In this document: positions 1 to 11,701 of the stretch, one piece after another
Position numbering within the stretch: position 1 is the stretch's first letter
How the letters are laid out: each line of letters opens with the position of its first letter
Assembly (NCBI RefSeq): GCF_021155765.1
Contig: NC_060111.1
Location: forward strand, 7,494,981 to 7,558,980
Length of the DNA: 64,000 bases
Origin: Diprion similis
Taxonomy: Eukaryota > Arthropoda > Insecta > Hymenoptera > Diprionidae
Reading direction: 5' to 3'
Translations under genes and position numbers: made by a program
Notes under the pieces: model-generated
What the model was told of the DNA's origin: nothing
Databases searched by the model: none
What the model saw: only the letters and a program-made list of their open reading frames with translations

Positions 1-776
1 ATTTTGCTTATTCCATAGATCAATTACAAGATAATACATTATAGTAACGAAATATTTTCAGTTCATCCATTTTATATTATTCAGTCCAGACATATCGTGC
101 TCAACGTAATTATTTTTACAAATAAAAAATGTTAAAATACAGTAAAAAGTTACCATAATGTGAGTGAAAATTTTTACTTCAATAAATTAAAGGGTCTTGT
201 CAAAGAAAAATTCTGAAAAATCGTTTTCTTTGTGCCTCTTGACTGTATATAACCACTCAAGTTCATTTACTTTCAACAACAGTGCTGGGGAAAATCATCA
301 ATAAAAATTTAACAATATTGATAAAGAACGAAAGCGAGTGAGCAGAATTCATAAATTTTTTAAGTTTAGCCGCATGAATATCTTGAGTTTTAGAAGACTT
401 GCGTTACTTTGAAAAATTCTGACATTCTAAATAGTTGAAAAAAAAACTGGAGACCAGTTTTCTCTCTTCGCAAAATTCTTTCGGAGATTTTACAAGAATT
501 GCAGGTTATTCGCTGATATTTTATACGTTCAAATACGGAAGCTTTAATATCAGAGAAATTCTCGGAAAAGAAAGTTATGCCGGTGAAATATCGTTCATTG
601 TTCAAATCGAAGGGGAAAAATTTATAAATCTTCATGAGAAAGTTGAGCCGGGTTACCCAACGACATCAGCTACTCCGTATGGTGATGGTATAAAAGATGA
701 AACCGGTCTGCCTCTTCAGTTAAATTTATTATATACGATACACACAGAGTATATATATATATATATATATATGTAT
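1..776. other. Intergenic, AT-rich, no gene recognised
   Basis: I see no splice-consistent exon or known protein here. Open frames at 390-779 on both strands have no recognisable domain. A (TA)n microsatellite at about 749-772 lies next to the first miniature transposon, which begins at 777. Confidence 0.5.
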
Positions 777-1376
777 TAGGGTGGCGCAAAAAAACCGACT
801 AATTTTTTTTTTTTCTAATCTCGTGTGTCAAAATGTTAGTTTTTGATGTTTTAAGAGCCCACTCCAAAGGACAGTTCAAAAAAAAAATTTTAAGAGGTCG
901 CTCCACATTTTTTAAAACGTCAGAAATCGTCAAAAATCGATTTTTTTTTTTTTTTTTTTTGATTTTTTTCTCGTCACGGTATAATTTTGTAGACAAAAAA
1001 AAAATAAGTTTCCGAAAGTTTCAGTTCAAAATTTAAATTTTGAAGGTCGCTCGTAATTTTTTTTCAATTTTTTGGTGCATTTCTTTAGATCTTTTCGAGC
1101 GACCTTTTGATATTCATATTAAAATTTCATCATTTTTTTTTCCTTTATTTAGTAAGAAAGAATCGATAACACTATAGCACGACATGAATTAAAAATCAAA
1201 CAAAATACTGAAAATATAATTTTTTGACGATTTCTGACGTTTTAAAAAATGTGGAGCGACCTCTTAAAATTTTGTTTTTGAGCTGTCCTATGGAGTGGGA
1301 TCTTAAAACATCAAAAACTAACATTTCGTCACACGAGACTCAAAAAAAAAAACAGTCGGTTTTTTTGTGCCACTTA
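777..1376 (-). mobile_element. hAT-like MITE, copy 1 (TAGGGTGGCGC family)
   Basis: A non-coding element of about 600 bp. It starts TAGGGTGGCGCAAAAAAACC and ends with the degraded inverse, TTTTTTTGTGCCACTTA. The terminal inverted repeats run about 180 bp and carry the landmarks TCTCGTGTGTCAAAATGTTA and AGAGCCCACTCCAAAGGACA, which return inverted near 1280-1340. The centre is a unique loop. Its internal order is opposite to copies 2-4, so I assign it to the minus strand. The flanks (ATATGTAT left, ATATATTT right) resemble but do not exactly repeat each other. It encodes nothing; the short open frames inside it are repeat translations. Confidence 0.8.
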
Positions 1377-2027
1377 ATATATTTATATATTTTGATCTTC
1401 CTACAATACATCCGATATGCCCAGAAAACTTGTACCGATTCAAAATTACGATCTCGTTTTCATTAGACTTTACAAATTTCAATATATATATTTCAAAATT
1501 TTTGCCACGCAAAATGAATACACGAGTTGATTTTTTCATTCCTTAGACCTATATAGGACTGAAAATTTAAATAAAAAAACAAAAAAAAACAAAACAAAAC
1601 AAAACCAAAACCAGTTCTTTTACACTGAATGTGAATTTCATATTCGAAATGGTTGCGGATTTTTTATACAGATAAAAAAAAACCGCATTGGGCCATGCTT
1701 TTTTCGACAGTAGGACGTGCTGAATTTTGGAAACATTATAAAATTTATCAACGTTTATTACGGATTTAAGGTTGCAAGTGATTTTTTGAACGGCGTAGCC
1801 CTTCGCTGTGGCGCGATGGCGGCTTGGATTTTCAAGCCGAAGGAAATCCTTCAGATATTGAAAACGCGGTTCGCTCAGGATTCCGGATTACCGTCATTAT
1901 GTCACAGCTCCGTGGCTTGATGAATGCATGCTCGATTCATCGGTCTACACGTGTGAGCCGTAAGCTCTGTCCACAGTCCTCTGAGGGTTTCTTTCTAGAA
2001 ACTCACCCCGAAAAAAACGCTACTTTT
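1377..2027. other. Intergenic, no gene recognised
   Basis: AT-rich DNA with A-runs at 1570-1610. The stretch 1790-2000 is more GC-rich and partly open in two frames, but shows no domain and no paired splice sites. Confidence 0.4.
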
Positions 2028-2627
2028 TTAAAAAAATTTTCAAGACATTATTGATGAAGATATCGATGCAGTGTTTGTTGTGTTAAAAAAAATTTTTCTT
2101 CATTGATTTTAATCACTTTTTATGGACGAAAATCGTAGTTGAAAATCATCCTGAAAAAAAGTTGTTGATGATTTCTCGGAGACGGTTAACCTGAAACGAA
2201 AAAAATCGTCGAACGTTTTTAGAATCAGCATGTTAACGGCCTTGGAATGAATCGTACGTTTTTTGAAATTTTGATTTTAACTGAAATTTCTTCGCAATAA
2301 ACGGTAAAAAAAAAAAACCGGTCTTTTTCAACATTTTCGAAAAATGGCTGCCCTTTTGTTAATTTTGCAAATATCAAAAATCGTACGAATCATTCCAAGG
2401 CAATTAACATGCTGAATCTAAAACCGTTCGATTTCTTTGGTTTCAGGTTAACCATCTCCGAGAAATAATCAACAAGCCACAGACCTACCTTTTTTTCAGA
2501 CTGATTTTTAATTTCGATTTTCAAGTGTAAAAAGTGATTGAAATTAATAAAAAAAAAAAAAAATTTCTCATGTATTTCAACAGTGTATTTACTAAGCTTT
2601 GTCAATAGTGTCTAAAATATTTTTTAA
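2028..2627. repeat. Foldback (hairpin) element, about 600 bp
   Basis: The left arm (2028-2275) and right arm (2360-2627) are inverted copies. Landmarks: GGTTAACCTGAAACGAA at about 2184 pairs with TTGGTTTCAGGTTAACC at about 2438; the stretch around GGCCTTGGAATGA at 2239 pairs with TCATTCCAAGGCAATTAAC near 2390. The outer ends match as CAAGACATTATTGA against TCAATAGTGTC. The loop is under 100 bp. It is non-coding, most likely a degraded non-autonomous DNA transposon. I did not find clear target duplications. Confidence 0.7.
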
Positions 2628-3518
2628 TTTCGGATAAAAATATTCATTCAACCGTCACTTGTTATTTAACAAATAGGTAGTTAGTAAGTAAAACAGCGAT
2701 AATATGATTGATACTTTAATTAAATAAATCGATATTGTGTTGCATCGTTCAGGGAAGTATATATAGAAAAAACAAGAAAAAAAAAAAAAAAAAAAAAACC
2801 GATTGTGAGGGAAAATAATCGAGTTTGAAAAATAATCAATTATACTTGATTGATCGGAAAAAAAATAATCGGCGTGAAATTCCGAGAACGGTGTGAACGT
2901 ACCTTGAAACGTTTACATATCGAGATTTAGCGGACTGGTATTGAACCGAGAACCAACCCCCTTCCTCGTGGGGGTGAAACACGAGGACCCGCAAAAAGGA
3001 TGGTGAGATGTGCGTGTATATTTGGTAAGATTGAACGCAACTCCGGATCCTTGCTGGCTTGAAAAAATTCCCAGTGTTCGCATCTCGACGTTTAATTATC
3101 TCAACAACAAGCAGGATTATGTAAATCGGGAAATCAGGAAATCAGGAACACGTTGAATTGAATAACGATAGCGTACGAATTGTAATCGACTCCAGTGAAA
3201 TTTTGATTATATATTTAAGGTTTCTTGTCACTAGAAATTATTATTATTATTATTATTGGTTTTTATTATCGTTTATATATATATATACATTTTTTTTTTT
3301 TTTTCATTTGTATCTTTTTATAAAAAAATTTACCTTCGCAAAATTTTTCAATCCTATTTAAATTGAAGACAATTATGGTAAAGTGAATGAAAATAAAAAA
3401 TTTAAAAAAACGAATTGGGTATTTAATGATCGAGAAACTTGTGTGGAAAAGCTGATGGGATATTTTTTTCCTCAGAACTAGTAAAACTTTCATTGTGATT
3501 CTGCGATTCCGAGAGACA
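2628..3518. other. Intergenic, no gene recognised
   Basis: AT-rich DNA with an A-run at about 2780 and a (TTA)n run at 3238-3257. A locally GC-richer patch at 2880-3080 has no coding signature that I can support. Confidence 0.4.
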
Positions 3519-3616
3519 TCAGTCCGTGAAGGTGTTCAGTTGCCAATTGAGGTCATCGTAGAACAAATTGCCCTGGAAATCGCGGACAGCGTTCGGAATA
3601 TCCATTTCAGGATATT
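3519..3616 (-). CDS. Candidate terminal coding exon of an unidentified gene
   Basis: Read on the minus strand, a branch-point-like CTAAAC and an acceptor TTTCTAG lead into an open frame of 32 codons that ends in TGA. It reads YPEMDIPNAVRDFQGNLFYD and finishes WQLNTFTD. The composition (acidic and aromatic, no low complexity) is unlike the surrounding repeat DNA and looks like a real protein C-terminus. The exon would enter in phase 1 (two bases complete a split codon). No upstream exon could be joined with confidence, and I do not recognise the protein. It may instead be a chance open frame. Confidence 0.35.
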
Positions 3617-3718
3617 CTAGAAATAGTTTAGAAATGTATAACAACTCAAAGTCCTTGTGTAAAATATCTGATCGTAACAGGTACAATAATATCTTTTGCA
3701 CTTCGTAACAAATGGAGG

Positions 3719-3754
<36 letters not shown>

Positions 3755-4130
3755 CGAAATTGACTTATCGAGCGGTAATTTTATACGTGATAGAATGTCA
3801 ATTTTCATATATATATTCAATAGGTATGTACCGTTTGAGAATTTAATGAGAAGAAGATAAATAGATTCGTGCTAAAATAGAGAAAGACTTATCATCTTAA
3901 CTATTCTTTTCCACGAATTTTTGAACGTTAATTTTTTTTTTTTTTTATACATATATTCGTTTTTCTTATCTCAAGTTTTTTAATATACACATTTTTTATA
4001 CCCGTAAACTTTTGGCCGGAAATGGAGAGAGAAAATTAAAATGAAACTCAGCTGGAGAATGGCGATTATTCGTTTGTCTCGACTTTGTTCTGCCATGTAA
4101 CGAAAAGGGTGAAGCAAAGCGGTGCGGTAT

Positions 4131-4462
4131 TAGGGTGGGCCAAAAAAATGACAACTTTTTTTTTTTTTTTTCTGTTAGCCACCGTGAAAATGTCGTTCAA
4201 GATGACAGAAAAAAATTTAAAAAAATAAAAAAATTAGTCAATTTTTTCTTTTATTTTGGAATTTTATTACTTAACAACGGATTGGCGTATCGTAAATAAC
4301 AATACATATTTTTGTAGGAAATTTAACGATCTACAAAAAAGTTATCTTGCAATTTTTCCGTAAATCTACTGGTTCGGAAGTTATTTTAGATTGAAAATTA
4401 GTTATGTCAAATTTCACATTTGTTTTTTCATTTCCACTACGGAATAATGGTTGAAAAATGAG

Positions 4463-4493
<31 letters not shown>

Positions 4494-4752
4494 TAACATT
4501 TCTTAAGGTTCGTATTATCTTCTTTACCGAAACGTGACGAAATTTTCCCGAAATTTCCGATCACTTGACAAGAAATAAGTTTTTAACGCAAACTATCGTA
4601 CAAAATTTATATTTTTATCAACTTTTGTAAACCAGTGGATTTACGATAAAATCGCAAGAGACCTTTTTTGTAGATCGTTCGATTTCCTAAAAAAATATCT
4701 ATCGTTCTTTACGATTCGCCAATCCATTGTTAAGTAATAAAATTCCAAAATA

Positions 4753-4787
<35 letters not shown>

Positions 4788-4876
4788 ATTTTTCGTGCTA
4801 TTTAAACGGGAAATGGAAAATCGCAAATAGGCAACGAAAAAAAATAAATTGTCATTTTTTTTTTTTTTTTAACCTA
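4131..4876. mobile_element. Foldback hAT-like MITE (TAGGGTGGGCC type)
   Basis: It begins TAGGGTGGGCCAAAAAAATG, close to the ends of the TAGGGTGGCGC family, and closes with AAATTGTCATTTTTT...AACCTA, a decayed version of the inverse. Long arms pair inside: TGGAATTTTATTACTTAACA at 4257 with the inverse at about 4730-4755, and ACGATCTACAAAAAAG at 4327 with CTTTTTTGTAGATCGT at about 4662. The arms exceed 200 bp. The loop carries a (TA)n run at 4471-4494. It has no coding capacity. It looks like a related but separate family from the five TAGGGTGGCGC copies. Confidence 0.65.
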
Positions 4877-6034
4877 CTCTAGTGTGTAAAATACAGTCGT
4901 GTATAATAATATTGTTTGAAACAAGGGATTTATCTCTGTTTTTCAACTCTTATCGAACACATAAAGATGGCATTGCGAATAATCCGTCTCGTCGACATTG
5001 TGCCGAAGATTAGAAAGTTAGAAGGGTGATTTGTCTGCATCCTAATGATTACATGTATAATACTGTACATACATACATGCACTTCTACATACATATATAT
5101 GTATACCACTTATGTATGACGTACACAGCGTGAAGGATTTCGTCTCTCGGGCAAATTTTTTGGGACATGAATATTGAAGAACTTTTGGAAGAAAAGTTTT
5201 ATCGCTTACTCACTTCGCGCGAATCAAGTGATAGGCTCACTTTTTTTCCTCCCTCTTACTCTGCCTCACTCTCTCTCGCTCTCTCTCTCTCTCTCTCCCC
5301 CTCTCTTTTATTTCGTTAGGTACTTTTTATCCCCCGTCCGTTTTTTCTCCCGATCCTCAGAGCTAATGGAAATTTACCTTATGGCCAGGAGAGAGTGGAG
5401 AGTAGGTAGTTTCTTTTCTTCGTTTTACTCTCCCGTTTTATTTCCCCCCTTGAAATCACTCAAGATTAGAGGGTGCAGAATTTTTCTCACGCGCATGATG
5501 AAACTAGAGACGTTCCTCGTCTCACGGTCTGCATGCTCTTCGGCATCGATTTTCGCCCGAAATGGATCGCAGCTGCCCGAGCATGCAAGAGTCGAAAAAC
5601 TTTTCCGAGCCATTATGGCCGGCGGTGAAGGCATCATAATTTATGCACAAACTTCTACAGCCAACTGTTATTTATCACCTGAGTCGCCAGAGGATTTGCC
5701 GAAGCCTGGATCATCCGAAAATTGGAACAATCGCGGTTGATCTTAACATGTTCAGACGAATTTCAAGTTTCGTATTTGCAACTTATTTAAACACTATGTT
5801 GAAAAGCAAATTTTCTCCCGATATTCAAGTTAAGGCCCCAGAACCAAGTCCCATAAGTTAATTATTATTTTATGACTTCATTCTATGACTCCGGTGAAGT
5901 TTTGATCGGGCTTCTATCGTGTCTAAGTCTCTTCTCTATTAGGTTCAACGTTTCAATTTCCTTTCTAATATTCTGTTTGATGGCTCGATATCTTCTCTAA
6001 TGTCCTAACTCGGAGTTGACTTGGTGGAAAAATA
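4877..6034. other. Intergenic, CT-rich tract, no gene supported
   Basis: A CT-rich microsatellite lies at 5263-5304. An open frame over 5174-5740 starts inside and around this tract; its Ser/Leu-rich beginning is simple repeat translation, and the rest shows no domain. The stretch 5480-5720 is GC-richer than its surroundings and might be conserved non-coding DNA. Confidence 0.4.
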
Positions 6035-6604
6035 GAAACCATCCAGTATGATGCCACTCGGCGGTGATGAAACACACATTTTGAGCCCAGTCCCATGAGA
6101 TTTGATGGTGAAATGACGAAATGGCAGCTGATCTAGTTTTCGATTACGAAGAACACCGAAATCTCATTTTGGTGACATTTATCGGTAATTTTTTATCGAC
6201 ATTACACGCATACATTACCGGCATGCGCGTAATGTCGGTAACAAATGTCGCCAAAATGAGATTTCGGTGTACTTCGTAATCGAAAACCAGATCAGCTGCC
6301 ATTTCGTCATTTCATAATCAAATCTCATTGGACTGAGCTCAAAATGTGTGTTTCATCACCGCCGAGTGGCATGATACCGGATGGTTCGATCCATTCAGTG
6401 CAACTGTGAAAATTTGACGAATTTCTGTGGGTGGTAACCAATCTGTAAAATTTTTTTCAAAATTTTGAAAAAGTAAAAAGACGCTCCACTTTTTGCCAAA
6501 ATAAGGCATTAACTGCCCAAGTTTCACTCTGATCGCTTAAGCGGTATAGGAGTTTTGCATCCCCGCCTTTTCGAGGTGTACAACGGGTCTTTATAAGTAC
6601 CTTA
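6035..6604. repeat. Foldback element, left-truncated copy
   Basis: Arms 6035-6200 and 6215-6385 are inverted copies around the centre TTACCGGCATGCGCGTAATG at about 6216. ATGCCACTCGGCGGTGATGA at 6050 pairs with TCATCACCGCCGAGTGGCAT at 6353. The right side continues to an outer terminal segment ending CTTTATAAGTACCTT at about 6604 that has no left partner here. The same family recurs at 14578-15118 with both outer ends present, so this copy has lost its left end. Non-coding. Confidence 0.75.
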
Positions 6605-7639
6605 AGGCTAGTTAATCATTTGGGGGTAAGAGTCTTGATAGTGATGGCCAAGACATAATGGCCAAATGCGAAAAACATAAGAACCATACATGTATAGGGT
6701 TGGCTAATGAAATGACGGTCAATCTAGCGCGTGAGAACCATCGATATAAAGGTATTTCACGTTACGATGGTAACTCTGTCCGTGTCGGTACTGGTCTAAG
6801 AATTATGGTAAGAGCATGTTGAGCTTTCTTATGGTAACTCCACCATGGTGGAGGTAGGGTGCAAAGAAGGTGCCGCCGTGGTGACCGGCAGGGACGTAAC
6901 GGAGATATGGACAAAGCGTCAGCCGGTAAGGGAGAGGGACCGGTAACGTGTCCTTAACCCTCTGGTCTAGACAATTCTCTGTCACCACGTTTATACTCAC
7001 TCTAAGTCACTAGTGACACGAAGATTCTGTTCCTCATGAAACTGATTCAGAGAATTCCTTTTTCTAATTTTATTATTGAAATGGAATAGTCAAAATGTCC
7101 TGAGTAAGAATATACTAACAGAAATGTCTGATCTACATTCAGTTGACAGTTATTAAAAAATGAATACAGAAATCACGAAAGAATCCCTTTGCAGGAACAT
7201 GACTTTTAAAACACTGTTGGGCCGTAATGACCCAATTTAAGTGTAGACCAAAAGGTTAAAATTGCTAAGTAAATGGTCGTGAACTCGGCGTGCCTGAGAG
7301 CTAAGTTGCTTGAAATGTCTTTAAAGTGAAAAAGATCATCGTCGTCATAAGTTGAGGAAAGTAAAGCCGTGAAGAACTTTCACCTCCAAGACCGAAGGAA
7401 AGTGAGAGTGCAACTCAAAGTACTCTAAAGCCAACCTAAATTGAACAAGGAACTTCGGTTTTCCATCAGTCAGGATTGCCTGAAGAGTTTCAGGGATTTC
7501 GAGGGATGTCGTTTGACAGTCTCTTTACAGAAAGTATGATTCTTGATACTCATTGGCAGCGAAATGGTTTGATGTGTGACACGAATTTTTCTGCCCTTGA
7601 CTACCCAGCGTAGTAACCAAGTATGCAAAAAAAATTTCG
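6605..7639. other. Intergenic, no gene recognised
   Basis: Less AT-biased than its surroundings, with a GC-rich patch at 6840-6960. It may be a fragment of an old transposable element, but no protein domain or terminal repeat is visible. Confidence 0.35.
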
Positions 7640-9760
7640 TTCCCACTGATGGTCAACCATTTTGGATTACACTAATTAAATTTGACATGGATAAGCTCTG
7701 ACGATGCTTTGATGATGGATAGGATGGATTTAAGAATAAGACCTTTGCATTTCGGAAGTTGACATTAAGTTCTCGGGAATCAGAAATGGATTCGAACACG
7801 AGTACTTGAAATTATTTGTGTATTAGCCTGCGCCAGTTGTCTGATATCATTTTGTGTGTGGATATTTGTGTGTCGTTTTGTTCCACAGGTGGAATAGCTG
7901 CAGGATCACGCCAAGTAGTGAAGGAAAAAACGAGGAAAATGAGATTCCATAGTTATCAGTCAGCTGCTCTCCTACGTACGACTGCTGTAGTTCTGCATAT
8001 TTTATTATTATTATTATTGTCTTCTCTCGGAAAGTAATAACTGATAAACATATATCATCATATGGATTCTCTTCAGGTCTCGCCAATCAGTTACGAACTA
8101 ACCTCTCGCGTCATTACACGTATCGATCTGATATGAGGAGTTGGGTATTAGTTTTGAGACTGTTATTACGGTTACTTCAAATCAGGTTACCCGCTTACCC
8201 ATTTTCCATTAACCCGATCGTTAATCTAACGGACTCCGTCGCTTCTCTGAGACTTCTGCTGAAAAAAGTGTACTTTGGGAGAAGGTTATTTTGGAAAAAA
8301 CGATAAGGTTGTGACCTTGATTTAGCAAGAGTTGAATTATGAGATATTGCTTAAATTCAAAATTTCAGTCAACTATACATTCGTGGAAAAAATGGACGGG
8401 CCCTTCCGCGTTTTGCCATTAACAAGGTTTAACTTTGAAACGCTATTAGATACTTGGCGTAAATTGTAGGTGAAAAGTTGAATGGAGTGCAATCAATTTC
8501 AGGCTCTGTTTTCCAGATTTAGTCTCTGAGCATTTTCTTTCGAGTCATCCTATCTTCAAGTCACTGATAATAAATTTGTAGAGTAAGGCTTCGACTTTGT
8601 ACGGTTACACGCGATAAGCAATAATTTTTTTACGATTTTCAAGAATGCTATTTGGTATCTTATCGATAGAGTTTTCCCTTCAAAGATTTCTTCTCACAAA
8701 GCCATCGAATATCAAAAGAAATAGTTTCCGAAAAACTTTGATCTAGCAATAATAGCAAACACGTTGGACACGTAAGAAAATCCACCAAAAACAAGAATTC
8801 AACATTATAATAAAAATAGAATTAGAATAGAAAGCGCTAGGAAGGTGAATGACAACTTCTTATTCCAAAGGCTAATTTCCTCTTCATTCAACATGGATTC
8901 GGAAGACTCTCAAGAGAGCAAAGTTCAGCGTTCACTTCAGGTAAGTTGTGTTAGAAATTTTTGTCTCAGAACTAGCGTTAAATTATGTATCGGGTTGGTT
9001 CTTTCTTGAACGAGCAATACTCAAAATCAAACCGTCACAATAAATGAATGAACAAATAACCCAGGACGAGAGGCAATTTCAAATGAAGCAAAATTATTCA
9101 AGAATAGCCAGACCGGTTCCCCGCTTCCTTAGATTTGGCTGATTTGTGGTCAAAAGCCAAAAATATTAGATCCCGCAAAAAATTTATTGTCTATGTCGAA
9201 GTCGCGTTTATTTATCTTTAAAATTTTTCACTTGAATTTGGGTACATAAAACAACAAAATCAAATGCTAAAAATTTGCCAACATGGTTGCTGCTGGTCGA
9301 TTGAAAGGCTGGCAGTGACGCGTCTGTCGGGTAATTATCACCAGTTTGGTTCAAAACTAGGCGTGGCTTGTCTAATATGTTATCTACCTACAACGAATCT
9401 TTTACTTCAAGCCTGTGAAACAGAAGGCCGCCTCCACATACTTGTTTCAGCCAATAGCCAGCCAGGAATCGGTGAAAGTCTCTACCTCGTTGGAATTGAA
9501 AGGATTTTCGTTGCCAGTCGTTCTGCCGACGGATGCGCAACACGCGACGCAGATATTACTTACAATTATCCAGGAACGGAACGGTGAGTAAGATTCATTA
9601 CCTGCTCATCGTCAGAGTAGGTAAGAAAGGAGCAGGTAGCAGACGTTGAGTTTCATTGCTCGGAAACATTTAATGGTAACTGAAGTTATTGTATGATCGA
9701 TAGAACTTGGAATATTTCAACTGGATTTTGTAATTCCTAGATAGCAAGTAAGTAACTAGT
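7640..9760 (+). repeat. Duplicated segment, copy A
   Basis: This stretch is collinear with 24171-26760 in the same orientation. Shared landmarks in order: CCCACTGATGGTC at 7640 (24171), TAGCCTGCGCCAGTTG at 7826 (24377), CACAGGTGGAAT at 7887 (24461), TTTAGCAAGA at about 8322 (24951), TCTGTTTTCCAGATTTA against CCTGTTTTCTAAATTTA near 8505 (25147), GGGTAATTATC (9329 and 26337), and GTAGCAGACGTTGAG at 9637 (26541). Divergence is high and spacing has drifted, so the duplication is old. No domain is coded, but a short ATG exon candidate lies at 8893-8940 and a conserved donor-like GTGAGTA lies near 9583. Confidence 0.6.
8893..8940 (+). CDS. Candidate first exon (16 codons), possibly of the odorant receptor
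   Basis: An ATG in a good context (CAACATGG) opens 16 codons, MDSEDSQESKVQRSLQ, ending exactly at CAG before a strong donor GTAAGT. The next plausible plus-strand exon begins after the acceptor TTCTTTAG at 13248, where the odorant-receptor frame is open upstream of its first ATG. The phases conflict: this exon ends in phase 0, while the receptor exon needs a phase-1 partner. Either the exon is unrelated, or one base has been lost at the start of the receptor exon. Low certainty. Confidence 0.3.
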
Positions 9761-11050
9761 GATTAATTAATTAAACAAAAACAAAAATAGCATTTTTGTT
9801 GAATTTAACATACAAGTGTCGAATGGGCGCCAATTCTAGTACGTACTAAGAATTATTACAATGTTAAATGTTGTTTCGTTTTTGTTGTTCGACATATCCG
9901 ACAGCATATCGTCGGTTAGAATTCTGGTGAATCGTTTCCACTGCATGATTCACAAATTAACAAAGTATTTTTATAAATTCTTCTTCAGGATTCTCGTGTA
10001 CACTAAAAATGTTCGATGCATTGCCACATTCACACTGAAGTTTTGAATTCTTTTATTTCTCATCGAACATATTACAATCACTCACAACATGAATGGTAAA
10101 CTATTCGCTTGACCACAATTATGACGATACAGATTCCGATTCTTTTTAAGCACTTTGAGTGAATATTTTTTCGTGTGCACTTATCTATTATTATTGGTAG
10201 TTCTAGTTCGAGCAACTATTCTGTGAGTGTACCAATAGCTAATGAAAAACCTACAATCTAGAGCCTTTCACGTCACTCATTATATTTATCAAAATGTCAG
10301 CATGTTATTATTTAATTTTATTTTTCTGAATCAAAAGTTTATATTGAAATATAACTGTTTTATGAGTCAATTGGGTTATTAATTCAAAAATCGTCATCAG
10401 ATACAATTCTCATGTACATGAACGGGAGTCAAAATATTACCCTTGTGGGTCCTTTTCACGACGTAGATAGATATTTTGAATAATATAGGCGATAAGAAAA
10501 AAATTTTGTCCACTTATTTATAATTTAAAAAATCTCAGAAAAAAGAACGGACAATCAGAATGTTTCTCCTAATCTGGACAAGGATTTAAAAAAATGGCGA
10601 ACTGTTTTGTTCTGAAACATCCGAAGTATAATTACGTACAATATCGTATACTGTGACACTCCGGCCACGTGCACTTTATAAAATACGTTAATGTTGGGCG
10701 GCATTTGCTTATTTGCAATAATTTTCTAGCGAACGAAGTAGAAATATAAAAGTGGAGAGCAGTAGGATCCTTCTCAGGACGTTTGGATTTTACCATGGGG
10801 TGTGAATAATCTTGCTTTCGCGTTCGACTTGCACCTATTCAATTTTATAAGAGCCTACTGAGGGTGTGATTTTTTATATTGAACAAGGAAATGGAAGTAC
10901 ATCGGTAATGTAATATTTTAATTCGCGATAGGGCTTTATACGAGACGTTATATATTCGACTCCACTGAGCGAATTGCATGAAGGTAAAAAAAAATGAATT
11001 TCAATACTAATTGTAAGATCTATTGTTTAGCAAAAATCAAGACAGTTTAG
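9761..11050. other. Non-coding stretch, no gene recognised
   Basis: AT-rich DNA without a supported exon. If the exon candidate at 8893-8940 belongs to the odorant receptor, this would be part of its first intron. Confidence 0.35.
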
Positions 11051-11278
11051 CGAATAAGAAAGACCGAAGTATGATCGACGATACTTTCCCAGTGAGAAGA
11101 GTTATTTATAATTCAATTCCAAAACGTTATAAGCAAATTCAAACAATTTTGACAGGCAGAAGGACCAAAGTACGATTCGCGATGCTGGGGTTTGTAGTTC
11201 CGAGTATCAAATACAGGAAGTTAATAAAATATTGGGTTTTTCACAGGCAGAAAGACCGAAGTACGATCCGCGATGGGC
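11050..11278 (+). repeat. Short tandem repeat, about 95-bp unit, three copies
   Basis: A core close to AAGACCGAAGTACGATCCGC occurs at about 11058, 11159 and 11252. In the second and third units it follows ACAGGCAG, which resembles a splice acceptor plus exon start. The intervening DNA differs among units, so only the core is well preserved. This could be a decayed tandem repeat or a short duplicated exon. I see no protein family. Confidence 0.45.
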
Positions 11279-11701
11279 CACCTCAATATATGTATGAACA
11301 GATCTGATTCGTTGATTCGACTAATTAATTGAGTTCTGGTTATCCATAATTATGTGTTAATTTGTTTATGCAAAAAATATCGAGGAAGTCGGTACCGCAC
11401 GGCAGCAGCTCGAGTGAAGCTTGTTGCTGACATTCTCGGTCCGCTAGAGATTGTGTGTGGTTGGATTTTGACCTGCACATACATTTATTTTCTGATCGTC
11501 AAAACGAATCGATAAAATTATTTGAATAATGAATTAGACGAATTCTGACACGTTACAATACATCGAAAATTACACAGCTCTTTTTCTTTCCGTTGTTTTT
11601 CTTTCTTTTCTTGTTGCTCCGATTTTTTCGGTAAATTTTAGCGTCTGAAAACGTCGAATTAACTAATTACATCATGATTATATACTAAATATACTCCTCA
11701 T

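Noticed and set aside
5174..5740. 188-codon open frame on the plus strand
   Set aside because: Its first third is translated CT microsatellite, no domain is visible, and no splice context supports it.
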